Part shown: positions 1-12,180 of the stretch, piece by piece
Layout of the letters: every line of letters starts with the position of its first letter
Position numbering within the stretch: position 1 is the stretch's first letter
From: Ceratotherium simum simum
Taxonomy: Eukaryota; Chordata; Mammalia; Perissodactyla; Rhinocerotidae
NCBI RefSeq assembly: GCF_000283155.1
Contig: NW_004454177.1
Span: 24,536,249 to 24,600,248, forward strand
DNA: 64,000 nt
Direction of reading: 5' to 3'
The notes under the pieces: model-generated
What the model saw: the letters and a program-made list of their open reading frames with translations, nothing else
Told to the model about the DNA's origin: nothing
The model's database searches: none
Made by a program: the position numbers and the translations under genes

Positions 1-172
1 AGAAGAGAGTCAAAAATTCTTTCCAATAATTCTGCATTACCCTCATTCTTTCACCTCCCTAATGCTCCTAAATACCTAGATGAAAACTATATGGTGATTA
101 GCATATTTGTTGACCTTGTCCATTTTTTTAATGAGTAAATTTGTATCTGTTGAATCCTTACTCTGTTCGTGA
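1..172. other. Unique AT-rich sequence
   Basis: No repeat family, open frame of note or RNA signal is recognisable before the MIR that begins near position 173. Confidence 0.5.
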
Positions 173-600
173 AAGTATAGTGGTGGGAATAAGCAAGGAA
201 GCTCTGAAAAAAGACTGCCTGGATTCTAAATCCTAGTTGTCCCACTTGATAGATGTCATATTATTTCATCAATTAAAGGACACACATTTTTTCACATTTG
301 ATGTCTCTGAAATTGGTTTGCTTATTGAAATTGATGGCAGAAGTCATAATTTAACTTCAGTGTTTATTCTTGTAATGTTAACATTAATGATGCATCTTAT
401 AAGGAGTGGTACAATAGAGTCAATATATTAAAATATGTTGACCTTGGATATGTTATTTAAGTCCCATTGCCTGTAAAATGTAATTAATACAAAAGTCATT
501 TATAGAGTTATAGTAAAAAATTAAATGTGTTATTACATAAAAAGATATTTACAACTGTGCAAGGCATTTAGTAAGTTCTCAATAAATATTATACATTTGT
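173..600 (+). repeat. MIR SINE, split by a short insert
   Basis: Two parts of a MIR are visible. The left part (about 173-249) runs from the tRNA-related head through a segment reading CTGCCTGGATTCTAAATCCT. The right part (about 435-600) resumes at GTTGACCTTGG, continues through CATTGCCTGTAAAATG and ends in AGTTCTCAATAAATATT, which is the MIR 3' end. About 180 bp in between is not MIR. MIR copies are old, and this one is strongly diverged. The assignment rests on the ordered match of several core motifs. Confidence 0.75.
250..434. mobile_element. Probable small DNA-transposon insert inside a MIR
   Basis: This roughly 180-bp block separates the two halves of the MIR, so it is best explained as an insertion. 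It is AT-rich. Stretches such as TTAAAGGACACACA and TGCATCTTATAAGG resemble non-autonomous mariner-like elements, but I cannot see convincing terminal inverted repeats or a target duplication. The family is unresolved. Confidence 0.35.
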
Positions 601-870
601 TATTGCTTGAAGATTAAAGATCATGTGTACAAAGTGCCTAGTACTGTACTTGAGACACTCTACTAAGTGCCAAGCAAGAATGAACTAGATATTTTTCTAT
701 ATTTTCTTCAATTTAATCCACACAACACCATCATAAGACATATTATCATCCCCATTTAATACATAAGAAAAGATAAGTATATAGGAAGTTACTTCCTGAA
801 AATCAAATAATGAATATAGCAAAATGATGATTCAATTTCAGAACTTTTTCTGACTCTAATAGCTATGCTC
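601..870 (-). repeat. MIR SINE, antisense
   Basis: Read on the minus strand this follows the MIR core in order. The visible plus-strand landmarks are AAGTGCCTAGTACTGTACTT, AATTTAATCCACACAAC, ATCATCCCCATTTAATACAT and the far end near AGCTATGCTCTTTCACA. It lies tail-to-tail with the preceding sense MIR. Confidence 0.75.
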
Positions 871-2414
871 TTTCACATCTTAAAAAATAATTGGTTAAAA
901 TATACAATGACTATAACTAAAGGAATAAAACTCTTTAATATGTCTCATAATGGCATTAAAGTTAATTAGAACAGGAAGAATTTAAATGCCTAGAAGTTGT
1001 AAACACCACTAATACTTTCATCCCATCTTCTTCTGATACCGTATTCATAGCTGAAAAATTAATCCGTTCGAGATAATCTACGACAAATTTCTAATTAAAT
1101 CCAAATCATTTCTTTTTCTAAAATCTCACAACTTCAAAAAGATTTTAAATCTTAAGAGTCTTTCAAAACATGTATATATATGTGTGCGTCATATTCCAGT
1201 AAATAACTGAGTAACAAACCACAAGCAACACAAATATAAATGTTAAGGGCAATTTACTTTGATTTTGACATAATCAATTTGGCCAATCACAAAGTTGATC
1301 ACAGAAGAATGTCAACTGATTTCCTTTAATATATAAATCTTGATAAAAACGGTATCTTATTTAATATATCAAGTTTAACTAAAATGCATTTGTCTGCTGA
1401 CACATTGTAAACTAGATTGCTGGGATCGATAATAATAAGAACTGCTGAAAGTCTGAGTTCCTGAAATCTCTGAAATATTCATCACCAATTTTTTAATCTA
1501 CTATTTAGTAACCAAGTTTTTACATCATGATGGCCGGAGTGAATATGTAATTCATGGATAATTAAATGTCAAGGAAAAATGCAGCCAATGATTTGCTTAT
1601 TTAAATATACTGTTTCATTAAAAAGTGACTCTTTAACACTTGTTTATAAAATTCTAGTAGAAACTGCCCTAATCTGTCAACATCTTAATAGCCTTACATA
1701 TGTTACCAAAAATTTATCTTCTAATAAGTCATTCTTCAAGAGCCCTAGCACCTAATTACATATTTGAACTTATTTTTTATATCAACTTATAATGAAGATG
1801 AAGCTTATTAGAGCAAGCAGTTCATTGCAAGTTCAAACACTGAGCAACCATAATTCAGTAATTCAGCAAGCAAAACTGTTTCTCAAAAAGTGATGAAAGG
1901 CAATACCTGTTCATACCAATACATGGCATCATAATGACAGCTTTGAACTTTCCCATTCAAGCTCCAAATCCTGAGCCAAGGTTTCAGATCTTTTTTAATT
2001 TCTGCTTTTATCCCCCTCTGCCAACAGAAATTCATTATCTATCCATTAAATAAAAGCAAATAATTGCACAAAATAAACAGGGAGATAAATAATTAGTATA
2101 ATAAACACTAAGTGATTGCTTTAACACTCCAAACAGAGGAAACCAGACTATCCCTTTATTCATAATTGAAAATTTCTTCCTAAAGACAGAAAGAAACATA
2201 CCTGCAGTAACATGAGCACAGAAGGGCATATCCGTATGATGAAACCAGACCTTACTATTGGGATTGATGTCGCCAAACCACCAAGTTTTCCCTCACTGAA
2301 AAGGTACTCTCAGTGATATTTTACTTCCATTATTACTTTTCATTCCTAAGTAACTGCATGAAAAGACTCCTCATGTGGGATGGAAAAAGATTCTATGCAT
2401 TGAAATTAATTTGG
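871..2414. other. Unique AT-rich sequence
   Basis: About 1.5 kb without a recognised repeat or gene. All frames are short. The 1660-2130 part is AT-rich with homeodomain-like TAATTA/AATAATTAG words and no repeat signature, which makes it a possible non-coding conserved element. Nothing in one sequence alone can prove this. Confidence 0.4.
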
Positions 2415-2545
2415 GAGAGCTGGATTTGAATGATACAACTTCTAACACTTACCCTAACCACGCCCCTAACCCAAGGTTTCACTGTCTTTCTCTGTAAACC
2501 AAGTGATTGGAAACTAAAATTGTCAAGGCCCTTTCAATGCAAAAA
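2415..2545 (+). repeat. Diverged MIR fragment
   Basis: The sequence GAGCTGGATTTGAATGATAC, followed by CTAACACTTACC and CTGTCTTTCTCTGTAAA, follows the order of the MIR core (head, then the CTCTGTGCCTCAGTTTCC-type region). Divergence is high and the ends are uncertain. Confidence 0.45.
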
Positions 2546-2593
2546 AAAGTTTAACATTCTAGTCTAGTTTCTGAAGAAATGAGTGGTTGAAAT

Positions 2594-2607
2594 AAAAAGA
2601 AGATCAA
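2594..2607 (+). repeat. Target-site duplication, left copy, of full-length L1
   Basis: AAAAAGAAGATCAA here is identical to positions 9272-9285 at the other end of the L1. A 14-bp perfect match at both edges is the usual length for an L1 endonuclease-primed insertion and defines the element as 2608-9271. Confidence 0.85.
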
Positions 2608-2819
2608 TAGCAATGTCAGCATCATAGCAGAGTGAGTTGTTCCCTTTGTCTCTCCCCTCTAAGTTCCAACCAATAGGACATCCATTAACCAACAGAGGAG
2701 TCCCTGAATAGCACAACAGGATGCCTAAGAGATCCATGCATCTATACATCTGAAGGTGGGTGGACTGGACCCCCAGGAGGCAGTGGATCTAGAGAGGCAG
2801 CCCCCTCTCCTGCACTCAG

Positions 2820-3125
2820 CAGCAGTGATCCAGAGTGTGGATCCTCACATTGGCCTGCACACCTGCAAGCAGTTGCAGTGGGGGCAGAAAACAGAAAAGA
2901 AAAAAAAGGACAGTTGCAGCTTGCTCCCTGCCCAATGGATCCAGTCGACGTGATATGAGCGAATGTGGTGGGGGCGGAAAAGGAAGGCATGGCTTGCTCC
3001 CTGCCCATCTCCCAGCAGATCCAGCTTGAATGACCATAGGCAGTCATGGCAGGGACAGGAGTAAGGGTAGAGAAAACAGGTGCAGCTTGCTCCCTGACCA
3101 TCTCGCAGCAGATTGAGCATGTGTA
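2820..3125 (+). repeat. Degenerate tandem repeats in L1 5'UTR
   Basis: The core CTTGCTCCCTGMCCA recurs at about 2920, 2993 and 3086, giving spacings of about 73 and 93 bp. Flanking words are related between copies (GCAGATCCAGCTTG, GCAGATTGAGCATG, and GGGGCGGAAAAGG against GGGGCAGAAAACAG). L1 5'UTRs of several mammals carry tandem monomers with promoter activity. Here only about three partial copies are seen and their function is not shown. Confidence 0.6.
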
Positions 3126-3774
3126 CCCCCTCCCCCTCCATCAGCAGTGGCTAGGTCTTTCTAACAGTAGGGAAAGTATACAAAACTCAGATTTTCCTGG
3201 CTGGGATGGGTCGCCCTGACCGCTCTCGAAACACACCAGCTAGTGCCAGAGACCAGAGGCTGCACAAGCAAGCAGTAAGAAAAACGTCTACCTGCTTAGC
3301 CCCCTGCTTCCCCCTAGTGGTAGCAGGTGGAATCTGCAGTCAGAGGCTTCAGGAACCACAGCAGAACCAGTGACCCAGCACTTGGTGGCACCCTTGATCC
3401 CAGCTCCACCAGCAGAAGGGTCTGCATACAAGTCCCTGGATCCCTGGGAGCCCTGCAGTGACAGCAATACCCATAAACCTAATACCCCTGCTAGCAGTGC
3501 AACCAGCACCCCAAGAAAACCCAGGAGCAGAAGCACAGCTGGTGCACAGGGCAGCAGCATCAAGTCCACGGAGCGCCCACAGAAAGCCAGTGGAGGAACA
3601 TGAGACCCAGGTGACCCCAGAAGCAGCAGAAGTGCTTACAGCCAGGTGACCAAGGTGGTGTCATCTGAGACTGCAGCAATATCATAAGCAGCAAGACACC
3701 AACAACCTCAGAGGCACAAGCTGCACAAGGAGGGCACTGATGAAGTCTCAGGCAGAGGCAATGGAGGGTGGAAA

Positions 3775-4831
3775 ATGCAGGCTCTCAGATACAACTAGAA
3801 GCAGCTCAGAACCAAAGTAACCAAAGCCTTACCCAAATAAGAAAGGTAGATACTACCACAAATGTGCTGGCTGAGGATCAAGTCATCAAATATCATGAAG
3901 AACTGCAGTAACACTGTAGAACAGAAGGAGAAAGACAACTCTCCAGAAACCAAATTTGAAGCCAAAGAAGATTACAGTATAACTGAGAGAGAATTCAAAA
4001 TACATGTCATAAAGAAACTCAATGAGTTACAAGAAAACTCATAGAGACAGTTCAATGAGCTCAGGAGTAAAACTAATGAAGGAATACTTCACCAAAGATA
4101 TTGAAACTAAAAAAAAACAAACAAACAGAAATTCCTGAGATGAAAAACAATTAATGAGATGAAAAATAATGTAGAAAGCTTTAGAAATAGAGCAGACCAT
4201 ATGGAGAAGAACATTAGTGACCTCAAAGATAGAAACCTAGAAATGATTCAGGTGGAAGAGGAGAGAGAACTTAGATTTTTAAAAAATGAAGAAATTCTTT
4301 GAGAAACATCTGACTCAATTAGGAAAAGTAACAAAAGGATTATACATAGATTATATGTATCCCAAAAGGAGAGAGAGGGAGAAAAGAGAAGAAAGCTTAT
4401 TCAAAGAAATATTAGCTGAGAACCTTTCAAACCTTGGGAAGGAACTGGAGATGTGAGCACAAGAAGCTAACAGAACTCCTAGTTACCTGAAACCACAGAC
4501 TCTCTCCAAATTATATAATATTAAAAATGTCAAAAGCCAACGACAAAGAAAAAATATTAAAGGCAGCAAGACAGAAGAAAATAACCTACAAAGGAACCCC
4601 CTTCAGGCATCAGCAGTTTTCTCAGCAGAAACACTACAGGCTAGGAGAGAGAGGAATGATACATTCAAAATACTGAAAGACAAAAAACATCAGCTACGAA
4701 GACTCTATCCAGCAAAATTATCCTTCACATACAATGGAGAAATAAAACCTTCCAGACAAACAAAAGCTGAGGGAGTTCATCACCACTAAACCTGCCTTAT
4801 AAGAAATGTTGAAAGGAGCTCTCTTACCTAT
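3775..4831 (+). pseudogene. L1 ORF1 remnant (RNA-binding chaperone protein)
   Basis: In intact L1s ORF1 makes a trimeric RNA-binding protein with a coiled coil, an RRM and a C-terminal domain. The likely start is the ATG at 3775. The same frame continues at 3862-4041 with a charged stretch (EKDNSPETKFEAKEDYS), after which the coiled-coil part is broken by stops and shifts. A recognisable C-terminal part lies near 4615-4830, with FSAETLQARRERN, LYPAKLSFTYNGEI and a frameshifted DKQKLREF-like tail. TAG at 3796 and TAA at 3838 already interrupt the first codons. It is dead as a gene. Identity is from family motifs and is confident. Confidence 0.85.
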
Positions 4832-5297
4832 GACAAAAAAGCAAAAGTCTACAAAGCTTTGAGAAAGGAGGTGGACAGAATCAGAAAATTGCAGCTCTAC
4901 ATCAGAATAGGTCAGTAAAGACTTAATTACAACATAAAGGATAAAGGGAAAGAAAGCATCAAAAATAACTATAAACACCTCAATTTGGTCACAAACTCAC
5001 AACACAAAAAAGAATAATTTGTGACAACAAAAACATAGAAGGGTAAGAGGAAAGGCATGGAACCTGCACAGGCTAATGGAAATAACAAGCTATCAGAAAA
5101 AGGACTGTCTCACCTATGAGATCTTACACAAACCTCATGGTAACCACAAAACAAAAAATTGGAGCAAAGTCACAATTCAGAAATAAAGAGAAAATGGAGA
5201 AAAATATCACAGGAAACCACCAAACTGAAATGGCAGACAGAAATACTAGGAAAAAGAGAAAATAGAAATATAGAACAACCAGAAAACAAAAGATAAA
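4832..5297 (+). other. L1 inter-ORF region (about 467 bp)
   Basis: Between the ORF1 and ORF2 remnants lies an A-rich spacer with no long frame. In human L1 the spacer is only tens of bases, so this is long, although older mammalian L1s can have extended inter-ORF regions. The ORF1 end is placed from the last recognisable C-terminal motif, so the spacer length is approximate. Confidence 0.7.
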
Positions 5298-8200
5298 ATG
5301 GCAGTAGTAAGCCCTCCTATATCAATAATCACTCTAAGTGCAAATGGATTGAATTCACCAATCAAAAGACACAGGGAGGTTGGATGGATTACAAAACAAG
5401 ACCCAACAATATACTGCCTGCAGGAAACATATCTCAGCTCTAAAGACAAATATAGGCTCAGAGTGAAGCGATGGAAGATGATACTCCAAACGGCAAGCAA
5501 AGGAGAGTGGGTGTAGCCATACTTATATCAGACAAAACAGACTTCAACAAAAAAAGATAACAAGAGACAAAGCTGGACATTATATAATGATAAAAGGGAT
5601 ATTCCACCAAGAAGACATAACACTTATTAATATATCTGCACCTAACACAGGAGCACCAAAGTATAAAGCAACTACTAACAGAACTAAAGGGGAAAGTGAC
5701 AGCAACACAATAATAGTAGTGGAGCTTAACACCCAACTTACATCAATGGATAGATGATACAGACAGAAGGTCACCAAGAAAACAGTGGCCTTAAACACTA
5801 CACCAGATGGACTTTATAGATATATATGAACATTCCATACAAAAACAGCAGAATACATATTCTTCTCAAGTGCACATGAACATTCTCGAAGATAGACCAT
5901 ATGTTGGGAAACTAAAGCAAGCCTCAATAAATTTAATAAGACTGAAATCATATTGAGAATCCTTTCCAACCACAATGCTATGAAACTAGAAATCAACTAC
6001 AAGAAAAAAGCTGGGAAAGTCACAAATATGTGAAGACTAAACAACATGCTATTGAACAACTACTGGATAAATGGAGAAATCAAAAAATACCTGCAGACAA
6101 ATGAAAATGAAAATACAACATACCAAAAATTATGGGACACAGTAAAAGCGGTAGTAAGAGGGAAGTTTATAGCAATGCAGGTCCACCTCAAAAAATAAGA
6201 AAAATCTCAAACAACCTTACACTATATCTAAAAGAACTAGAAAAAGAGGAACAAACAAAGCCCCAAATCAGTAGAAGGAAGGATATAATAAAAATCAGAG
6301 CAGAAATAAATGAAATACAGACTTAAAAAACAGTAGAAAGGAGCAATGAAACTAAGGAGCTGGTTCTTTGAGAAGATAAACAAAATTGACAAACCGTTTG
6401 TCAGACTCACTACAAAAGAAAGAGAGAAGACTCAAATAAAATCAGAAACTAAAGATGAGAAATTACAACAGACACCTCAGGAATACAAAGGATTATAAGA
6501 GAATACTATGAAAATATATGCCAACAAATTGGATAACCTAGAAGACATGGATAAATTCTTAGAATCATACAACCTGCCAAAACTGAATCAAGAAGAAATA
6601 GAGAATCAGAATAGATCAACCACAAGTAAAGAGATTGAAACAGTAATCAAAAACCTCCCGGAAAACAAAAGTCCAGGACCAGACGGCTTTTCTGGTGAAT
6701 TCTACCAAGCATTCAAAGAAGATTTAACACCTATCCTCAAAATCTTCTGAAAAATCGAAGAAGAGGGGATGCTTCCTAACTCATTTTACAAGTCCAACAT
6801 TACCCTCATACCAAAACCAAACAAGGACAACATAAAAAAGGAAAATTATAGGCCAATATTGCTCATGAACACAGACGCAAAAATCCTCAACAAAATATTA
6901 GCAAATTAAATACAACAATACATTAAAAGGATCATACACCACAATCAAGAGGGATTTATTCCAACGACACATGGATGGTTCAACATCCACAAATCAATCA
7001 ATGTGATACACCACATTAACAAAATGAAGAATAAAAATAACATGATCATCTCAATAGATGCTGAGAAAGCATTTGACAAGATCCAACATCCATTTATGAT
7101 AAAAACTCTGAATAAAATGGGTATAGAAGGAAAGTACCTAAATATAATAAAAGCCATACGTGACAAACCCACAGCCAACAACATCATACTCAATGGTGAA
7201 AAACTGAAAGCCCTTCCTCTGCTAACAGGAACAAGACAAGGATGCCCACTCTTGCCACTCTTATTCAACATAGTACTGGAAGTTTTGGACAGAGCAATTA
7301 GGCAAGAAAAAGAAATAAAAGAGATCCAAGTTGAAAATGAAGAAGTATAGCTGCCACTATTTGCAGATGGCATGATTCTATATATTGAAAACGACAAAGA
7401 ATCCACCAAAAAACTATTAGAAATATCAATGAATACAGTAAAGTTGCAGGGTACAAAATCAACATACAAAAATCAGTCGTATTTCTATACACTAACAGTG
7501 AACTAGCAGAAAGATAAATCAAGAATACAATCTTATTTACAATAACAACAAAAAGAATACAATATCTAGGAGTAAATTTAACCAAGGTGGTGAAAGACCT
7601 ACACACTGAAAACTATAAGACATCATTGAAAGAAATTGAAGAAGACACAAGAAAATGGAAAGATATTCTGTGCTCATGGATTGAAAGAATAAATATAGTT
7701 AAAATGTCCATATTTCCCAATGACATTCCTCATATGAATAGAACAAAGAATCCTAAAATGTATAATGAGCAACCAAAGACCCCAAATAGCCAAAGGAATC
7801 CTGAGAAAAAAGAACAAAGCTGGAGGTATTACAATCCCTGACTTCAAAATGTACTACAAAGCTATAGTACTCAAAACAGCATAGTACAGGCAGAAAGACA
7901 GACACACAGATCAATGGAACAGAATTGAGATCCCAGAAATAAAACCACACATCTACGGACAGCTAATCTTTGACAAAGGAGCCAAGAACATACAGTGGAG
8001 AAAGAAAGTCTCTTCAATAAATGGTGTTGGGAAAACTGGACAGCCACGTGCAAAAGAATGAAAGTAGACCATTATCTTACATCAGGCACGAAAATTGACT
8101 CAATATGGATTAAAGACTTGAATATAGGACCTGAAACCATTAAACTCCTAGAAGAAAACAGGCAGTACACTCTTTGATATTGGTCTTAGCAGTATCTTTT

Positions 8201-9050
8201 TGAGTACCATGTCTACTCAGCAAAGGGAAACAAAAGAAAAAATAAACAAATGGGACAACATCCAACTAAAAAGCTTCTGCACAATGAAGGAAACCATCAA
8301 CAAAATGAAAAGACAAGCCAGCAACTGGGAGAAAATATTTGCAAATCATACATCCAACAAAGGGTTAATTTCCAAAATATAGAGAGAGAACTCATACAAC
8401 TTTACAACAAAAAATGAACACTCCAATCAAAAAATGGGCAGAGGATATGAACAGACATTTTTCCAAAGAAAATATACAGATGGCCAACAGGCACATGAAA
8501 AGAGTCCAACATCACTAATTTTTAGGAAAATGCAAATCAAAACTACAATGAGATATCACTTTATACCTGTCAGAATGGCTATAATTAATAAGACAAAAAA
8601 TAACAAATGTTGGAGAGGATGTAGAGAGAAGGGAACTTCATACACTGCTGGTGGGAAGGCAAACTTGTGCAGCCACTATGGAAAGCAATTTAGAGATTTC
8701 TCAAAAAATTAAAAATAGAAATACCATATGATCCAGCTATTGCACTATTGGATATTTATCCAAAGAACATGAAATCAATAATTCAAAATGATTTATGCAC
8801 CCCTATGTTCAACACAGCATTATTCACAATAACCAAGACATGGAAGCAATCCAAGTGCCCATCAATGGATAAATGGATAAAGAAGATGTGGTATACCTAT
8901 ACATAATGGAATACAACTCAGCCATAAGAAAAGACAAAATTGTGCCATTTGCGACAATGTGGATGGAACTTTAAGGTATTATGCTAAGCGAAATGTCAGA
9001 CAGAGAAAGACAAATACCATATGATTTCACTCATACGTGGAAAATAAACA
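5298..9050 (+). pseudogene. L1 ORF2 remnant (endonuclease and reverse transcriptase)
   Basis: ORF2 normally nicks target DNA and reverse-transcribes L1 RNA at the nick. It starts at the ATG at 5298. The endonuclease segment (5298 to about 6010) keeps ANGLN and CLQET, but the usual GDFNT reads VELNT (GAG at 5722-5724) and the usual SDH reads SNH (AAC at 5968-5970). The reverse-transcriptase segment keeps KSPGPDGF (about 6670), [10 protein letters not shown] (about 7050) and GTRQGCPL (7228). The catalytic FADD box reads FADG at 7360-7371, just after an in-frame TAG at 7348-7350. Further stops occur at 5514, 6324, 6748 and beyond. Length matches a normal ORF2 of about 3.8 kb, so decay is mainly by point mutation and small shifts. 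Confidence 0.92.
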
Positions 9051-9271
9051 AACACACACATACACAAGGAGAACAGATTAGGGGTTATGAGAGGAGAATG
9101 GGGTGGGGAGAGGGCAAAAGTAGTAAAGGGACAAATATGTATTGTGATGGATAAAAACTGGACTGTTGGGGGTGAACACAGAGCAGTCTATACAGAAACT
9201 GAAATATAATAATGTACACCTGAAATTTACTCTTGTAAGCCAGTATGACCTCAATAAAATAATTTTTTTTA

Positions 9272-9285
9272 AAAAAGAAGATCAA
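9272..9285 (+). repeat. Target-site duplication, right copy, of full-length L1
   Basis: Identical to 2594-2607 (AAAAAGAAGATCAA). It marks where pre-insertion DNA resumes. Confidence 0.85.
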
Positions 9286-11944
9286 GAGGGAGAGGGCATC
9301 AGAGATGAAATTTGGATGATAAGTCCTAGCTGCAACAGTGGAAGGAGTACCAATTTGAGCTTGTGACATTTTCAAAATGACTAAAGGATAAATCTTAGAG
9401 GACTCAAGAAGTATTGCCTTCAAAAACCAAAGGATGCTAAGTCTGTTTGGGAAAAGTAAAAGCCATTAACACTAAGCCATTGCTAATTTTATACTCCGGA
9501 CAAACAGCAACATAACTCATAGCTGTGTTATCAAAATCATCTCTAGCTCTTAGGAATGGATTATCCTCTTATTCCTTACAATTTACTTAGATTACCGTGT
9601 AGAATAAGAAGAAAATCTTTAATTTTGCTTCTCATCCAAATATCATTAATGTTTATAGCCTCTTACACGTACTTTTACAATCATGCTAACTCAAAGAGAT
9701 ATATATTCTCCACAAGAGATTACGGATAGGAAAAGAATTCTGCTACAGTGAGGGTTCACAGTATAAAGTTCAGGCTACCAGTTCAGGGGAGCCAATAAAT
9801 TCAAACAAGAATATGGAAAAATTATTTATCTATTTAACATGACATAGGAACAACAATTGACGAGAACAGTGCAACAAAATTGGCAGCTTTAATAAGCAAT
9901 CTGGGAAATCTCTGGGTTTGAGAAACCTCTTCCTCTGTTTCATATAATTTTCTGAAAAACATTTCAGGAATAACAGGAATAACTTCTCCTTCACTACTCT
10001 TTGAGACTATCTGAAGTCTCTAAAAGTATTTGATAAAAGGTTATCTTATAACCGTGGCAGTAATAGGACAAATACTGAACATCAAAATTGAGAATGTGAC
10101 AAATATTATGACACAACTGTACAATCACAGTGACATATACAAGAAAGAATTAGAAATAAACAAAAACACTCTGACAAGGATGTCAAAGACAGACACTTTC
10201 ATATCAGAAGAGACAACAAAATACAATTACAGTACAGGGAGAAAACTAGAAAGGAGGGGAGAAAACAGAAAGGCCTTGGAATAAAACGCCAAGATTTCAA
10301 AGTGAATTTAACAGAAAGCAAGATTGATGTGCCTTTGGCTACAACAATGACAGTGACATAATTGACACACTCTTGGCGAGAGAAAAATAATTGGTTTCAT
10401 CAAGCAGAGGAGAAAAAATGTCATCTAGAAAGCAGTGACAGAAGTCATGGTGGATGTCCAGCCATCGAAGAAGAGCAAGGGCCTGCTCCAGCTGTGAGAG
10501 GGCAAGCAATGTGATCGTGTGCTCCTCGGACCAGAGGACATACAACAAACACCATCACATACAAAGAACACCACCACCTAACATGTTTCTAGGCCTTTTC
10601 AGTTGAGAAATTGGGTTTGCATATATTACTTCATGTATGTCAGATGCATATTGCTGGGAATTAAGTATCAGAGTAGTTCTCAATTGAAGCCCATTATCGA
10701 AGTCTCAATAATGACTATGTTCTGACTAAGCAGCTGTGTATGACCAATCTATATAGCAATCTACAGCAAAACCGTTTGAGGAAAAAAGGCAGTTCTTAGC
10801 AGTTGACATATTGGAGGCAATAAATTCAGGCACTGGATTCATGAGTCTAAATGAATCTAAATTCACGAGTCTAACTCATGAGTCTCTATAACGCAAGATT
10901 AGTTAAATTTGAGTCTGGTGCTACTCTTACATATATTACATTTCTTCCCCCTACAAAAAATTGTCTAGCTATAATTTATGTAGCACCTGTATATTAGTTG
11001 AGGAAGGTGGAAGGACAGGAACTAATGATAAGGGATATCATTAAATATGTTAACTATCTTAATTGGACTGATAATTGTATAGATGATGGATCACGTCAAT
11101 ATTAAAACAAGCACAAATTTTTCATGGTTATTAGAGAATCACTGAAAATGCTTCTTCCTGTTGGAAAATATTGTGTGTCTGTTACTTTCCCTGGTAACAT
11201 ATCAACTTTGATTCCCAACTCTATTATGGCTAAACTAGTTTGAACTGGAGGATTCTAAGGTGGAGAAAATTACAAATACGCTAATCTAGCAAAGTGTTAA
11301 TGGGATATTAAAGGAACAAAATTGAAGATATTTAAAATCACTGGAAACCCAAGAACAAAATGCTTTCATTTATAAAATAATCATGATCATTTTTAGAAAG
11401 GCAGCCAAAATCAATGGGATCTGAGCTTCTCTTCACATCTGTTCTGTTTAGATTCAAATCTATAAACTGGCTCTGGCTCCCTTTTCTCCACACACTATAT
11501 ATCCTGCCTTTTTGCTCTGAGTAGTGGGAAAACCTCATTCCATCATCAGAAAGAATCCCATTTTCCTTGGAGCTAAGCAGAAAACGTCAAGTTCAGAGAA
11601 AGATAAAAACGTTTCTTTATTTTTTCACCTCAAGTCACTTCCATTTTCTACCTCTCTCTCCTGCAGGGCACCAGCTTCAGCCCGCAGTTGTCCCCTATAC
11701 GTCACCTGGCAGACCCCATTTTAGCCTGCATCCTCACATTCCTTAAAGTGGATTACCTACATGACAAACAGGCTTTTCTCTCGCTAGTATTAATCAGCTT
11801 GCATAAAATTCCTTTGATATCTCGTTATGTTGTAAACCAGTTGGGGTAGGATTTAGAACAGACAAAAGAGTGAAAGAAGCGGAGAACTTCATGTTTACTC
11901 GACCTACAGACCTACTTCTCACTTACTGGGATGGTGTTATGTTA
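9286..11944. other. Unique sequence without recognised genes
   Basis: About 2.7 kb with no repeat family I can name. The reading frames at 10030-10284 (+) and 10339-10548 (-) are open by chance as far as I can judge: neither shows a known motif, flanking splice sites with a continuing exon, or a promoter. A local repeat of ATGAGTCTAA / ACGAGTCTAA / ATGAGTCTCTA words lies at about 10840-10890. Confidence 0.45.
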
Positions 11945-12180
11945 AGACTATAGTCTCTGAAAGCAGATTTCCGGGGTTCAAATCCAGGTGCTGCTTTACA
12001 TTATTTGTGTGACTGCTGTCTATTTTTATTATTTAACATTTATTGGCCTCAGTTTCCTCATCTGTAAAATGGAGATGGCTCCTACTTCACTGGGTTTATT
12101 GTGAGGCTTAAATGAGAAATTACATGCAAAATGCCCAATGCTGTGCCCAGCACATAAAGAATCTTTGATTAAAATTAGTG
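11945..12180 (+). repeat. MIR SINE
   Basis: This is a well-preserved MIR running from the head-proximal GGGGTTCAAATCCAGGTGCT, through CTCAGTTTCCTCATCTGTAA and GGAGATGGCTCCTACTTCAC, to AAATGAGAAATTACATGC and TGCCCAGCACATAAAG. All segments are in order on the plus strand. Confidence 0.92.

Larger units (their letters stand above)
2608..9271 (+). mobile_element. Full-length L1 (LINE-1) retrotransposon, inactive
   Basis: A complete L1 of about 6.66 kb. In order it has a GC-rich 5'UTR (2608 to about 3774), ORF1 remnant (about 3775-4831), an unusually long inter-ORF spacer, ORF2 remnant (5298 to about 9050), and a 3'UTR ending at CCTCAATAAAATAATTT, with AATAAA as the poly(A) signal and an A-rich tail. 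Perfect 14-bp target duplications flank it. Both frames are broken by many stops, so it cannot move by itself. The 3'UTR is related to the short L1 tails at 33.7, 40.9 and 58.0 kb, which suggests a lineage L1 family and not one of the ancient mammal-wide ones. Confidence 0.93.

Noticed and set aside
6945..7469. 174-codon minus-strand frame
   Set aside because: Antisense to the L1 reverse-transcriptase segment. The real signal ([15 protein letters not shown]) is on plus.
10339..10548. 69-codon minus frame rich in Leu, with an exon-like look
   Set aside because: No family recognised and no neighbouring exons or splice pattern. Kept as unique non-coding sequence.
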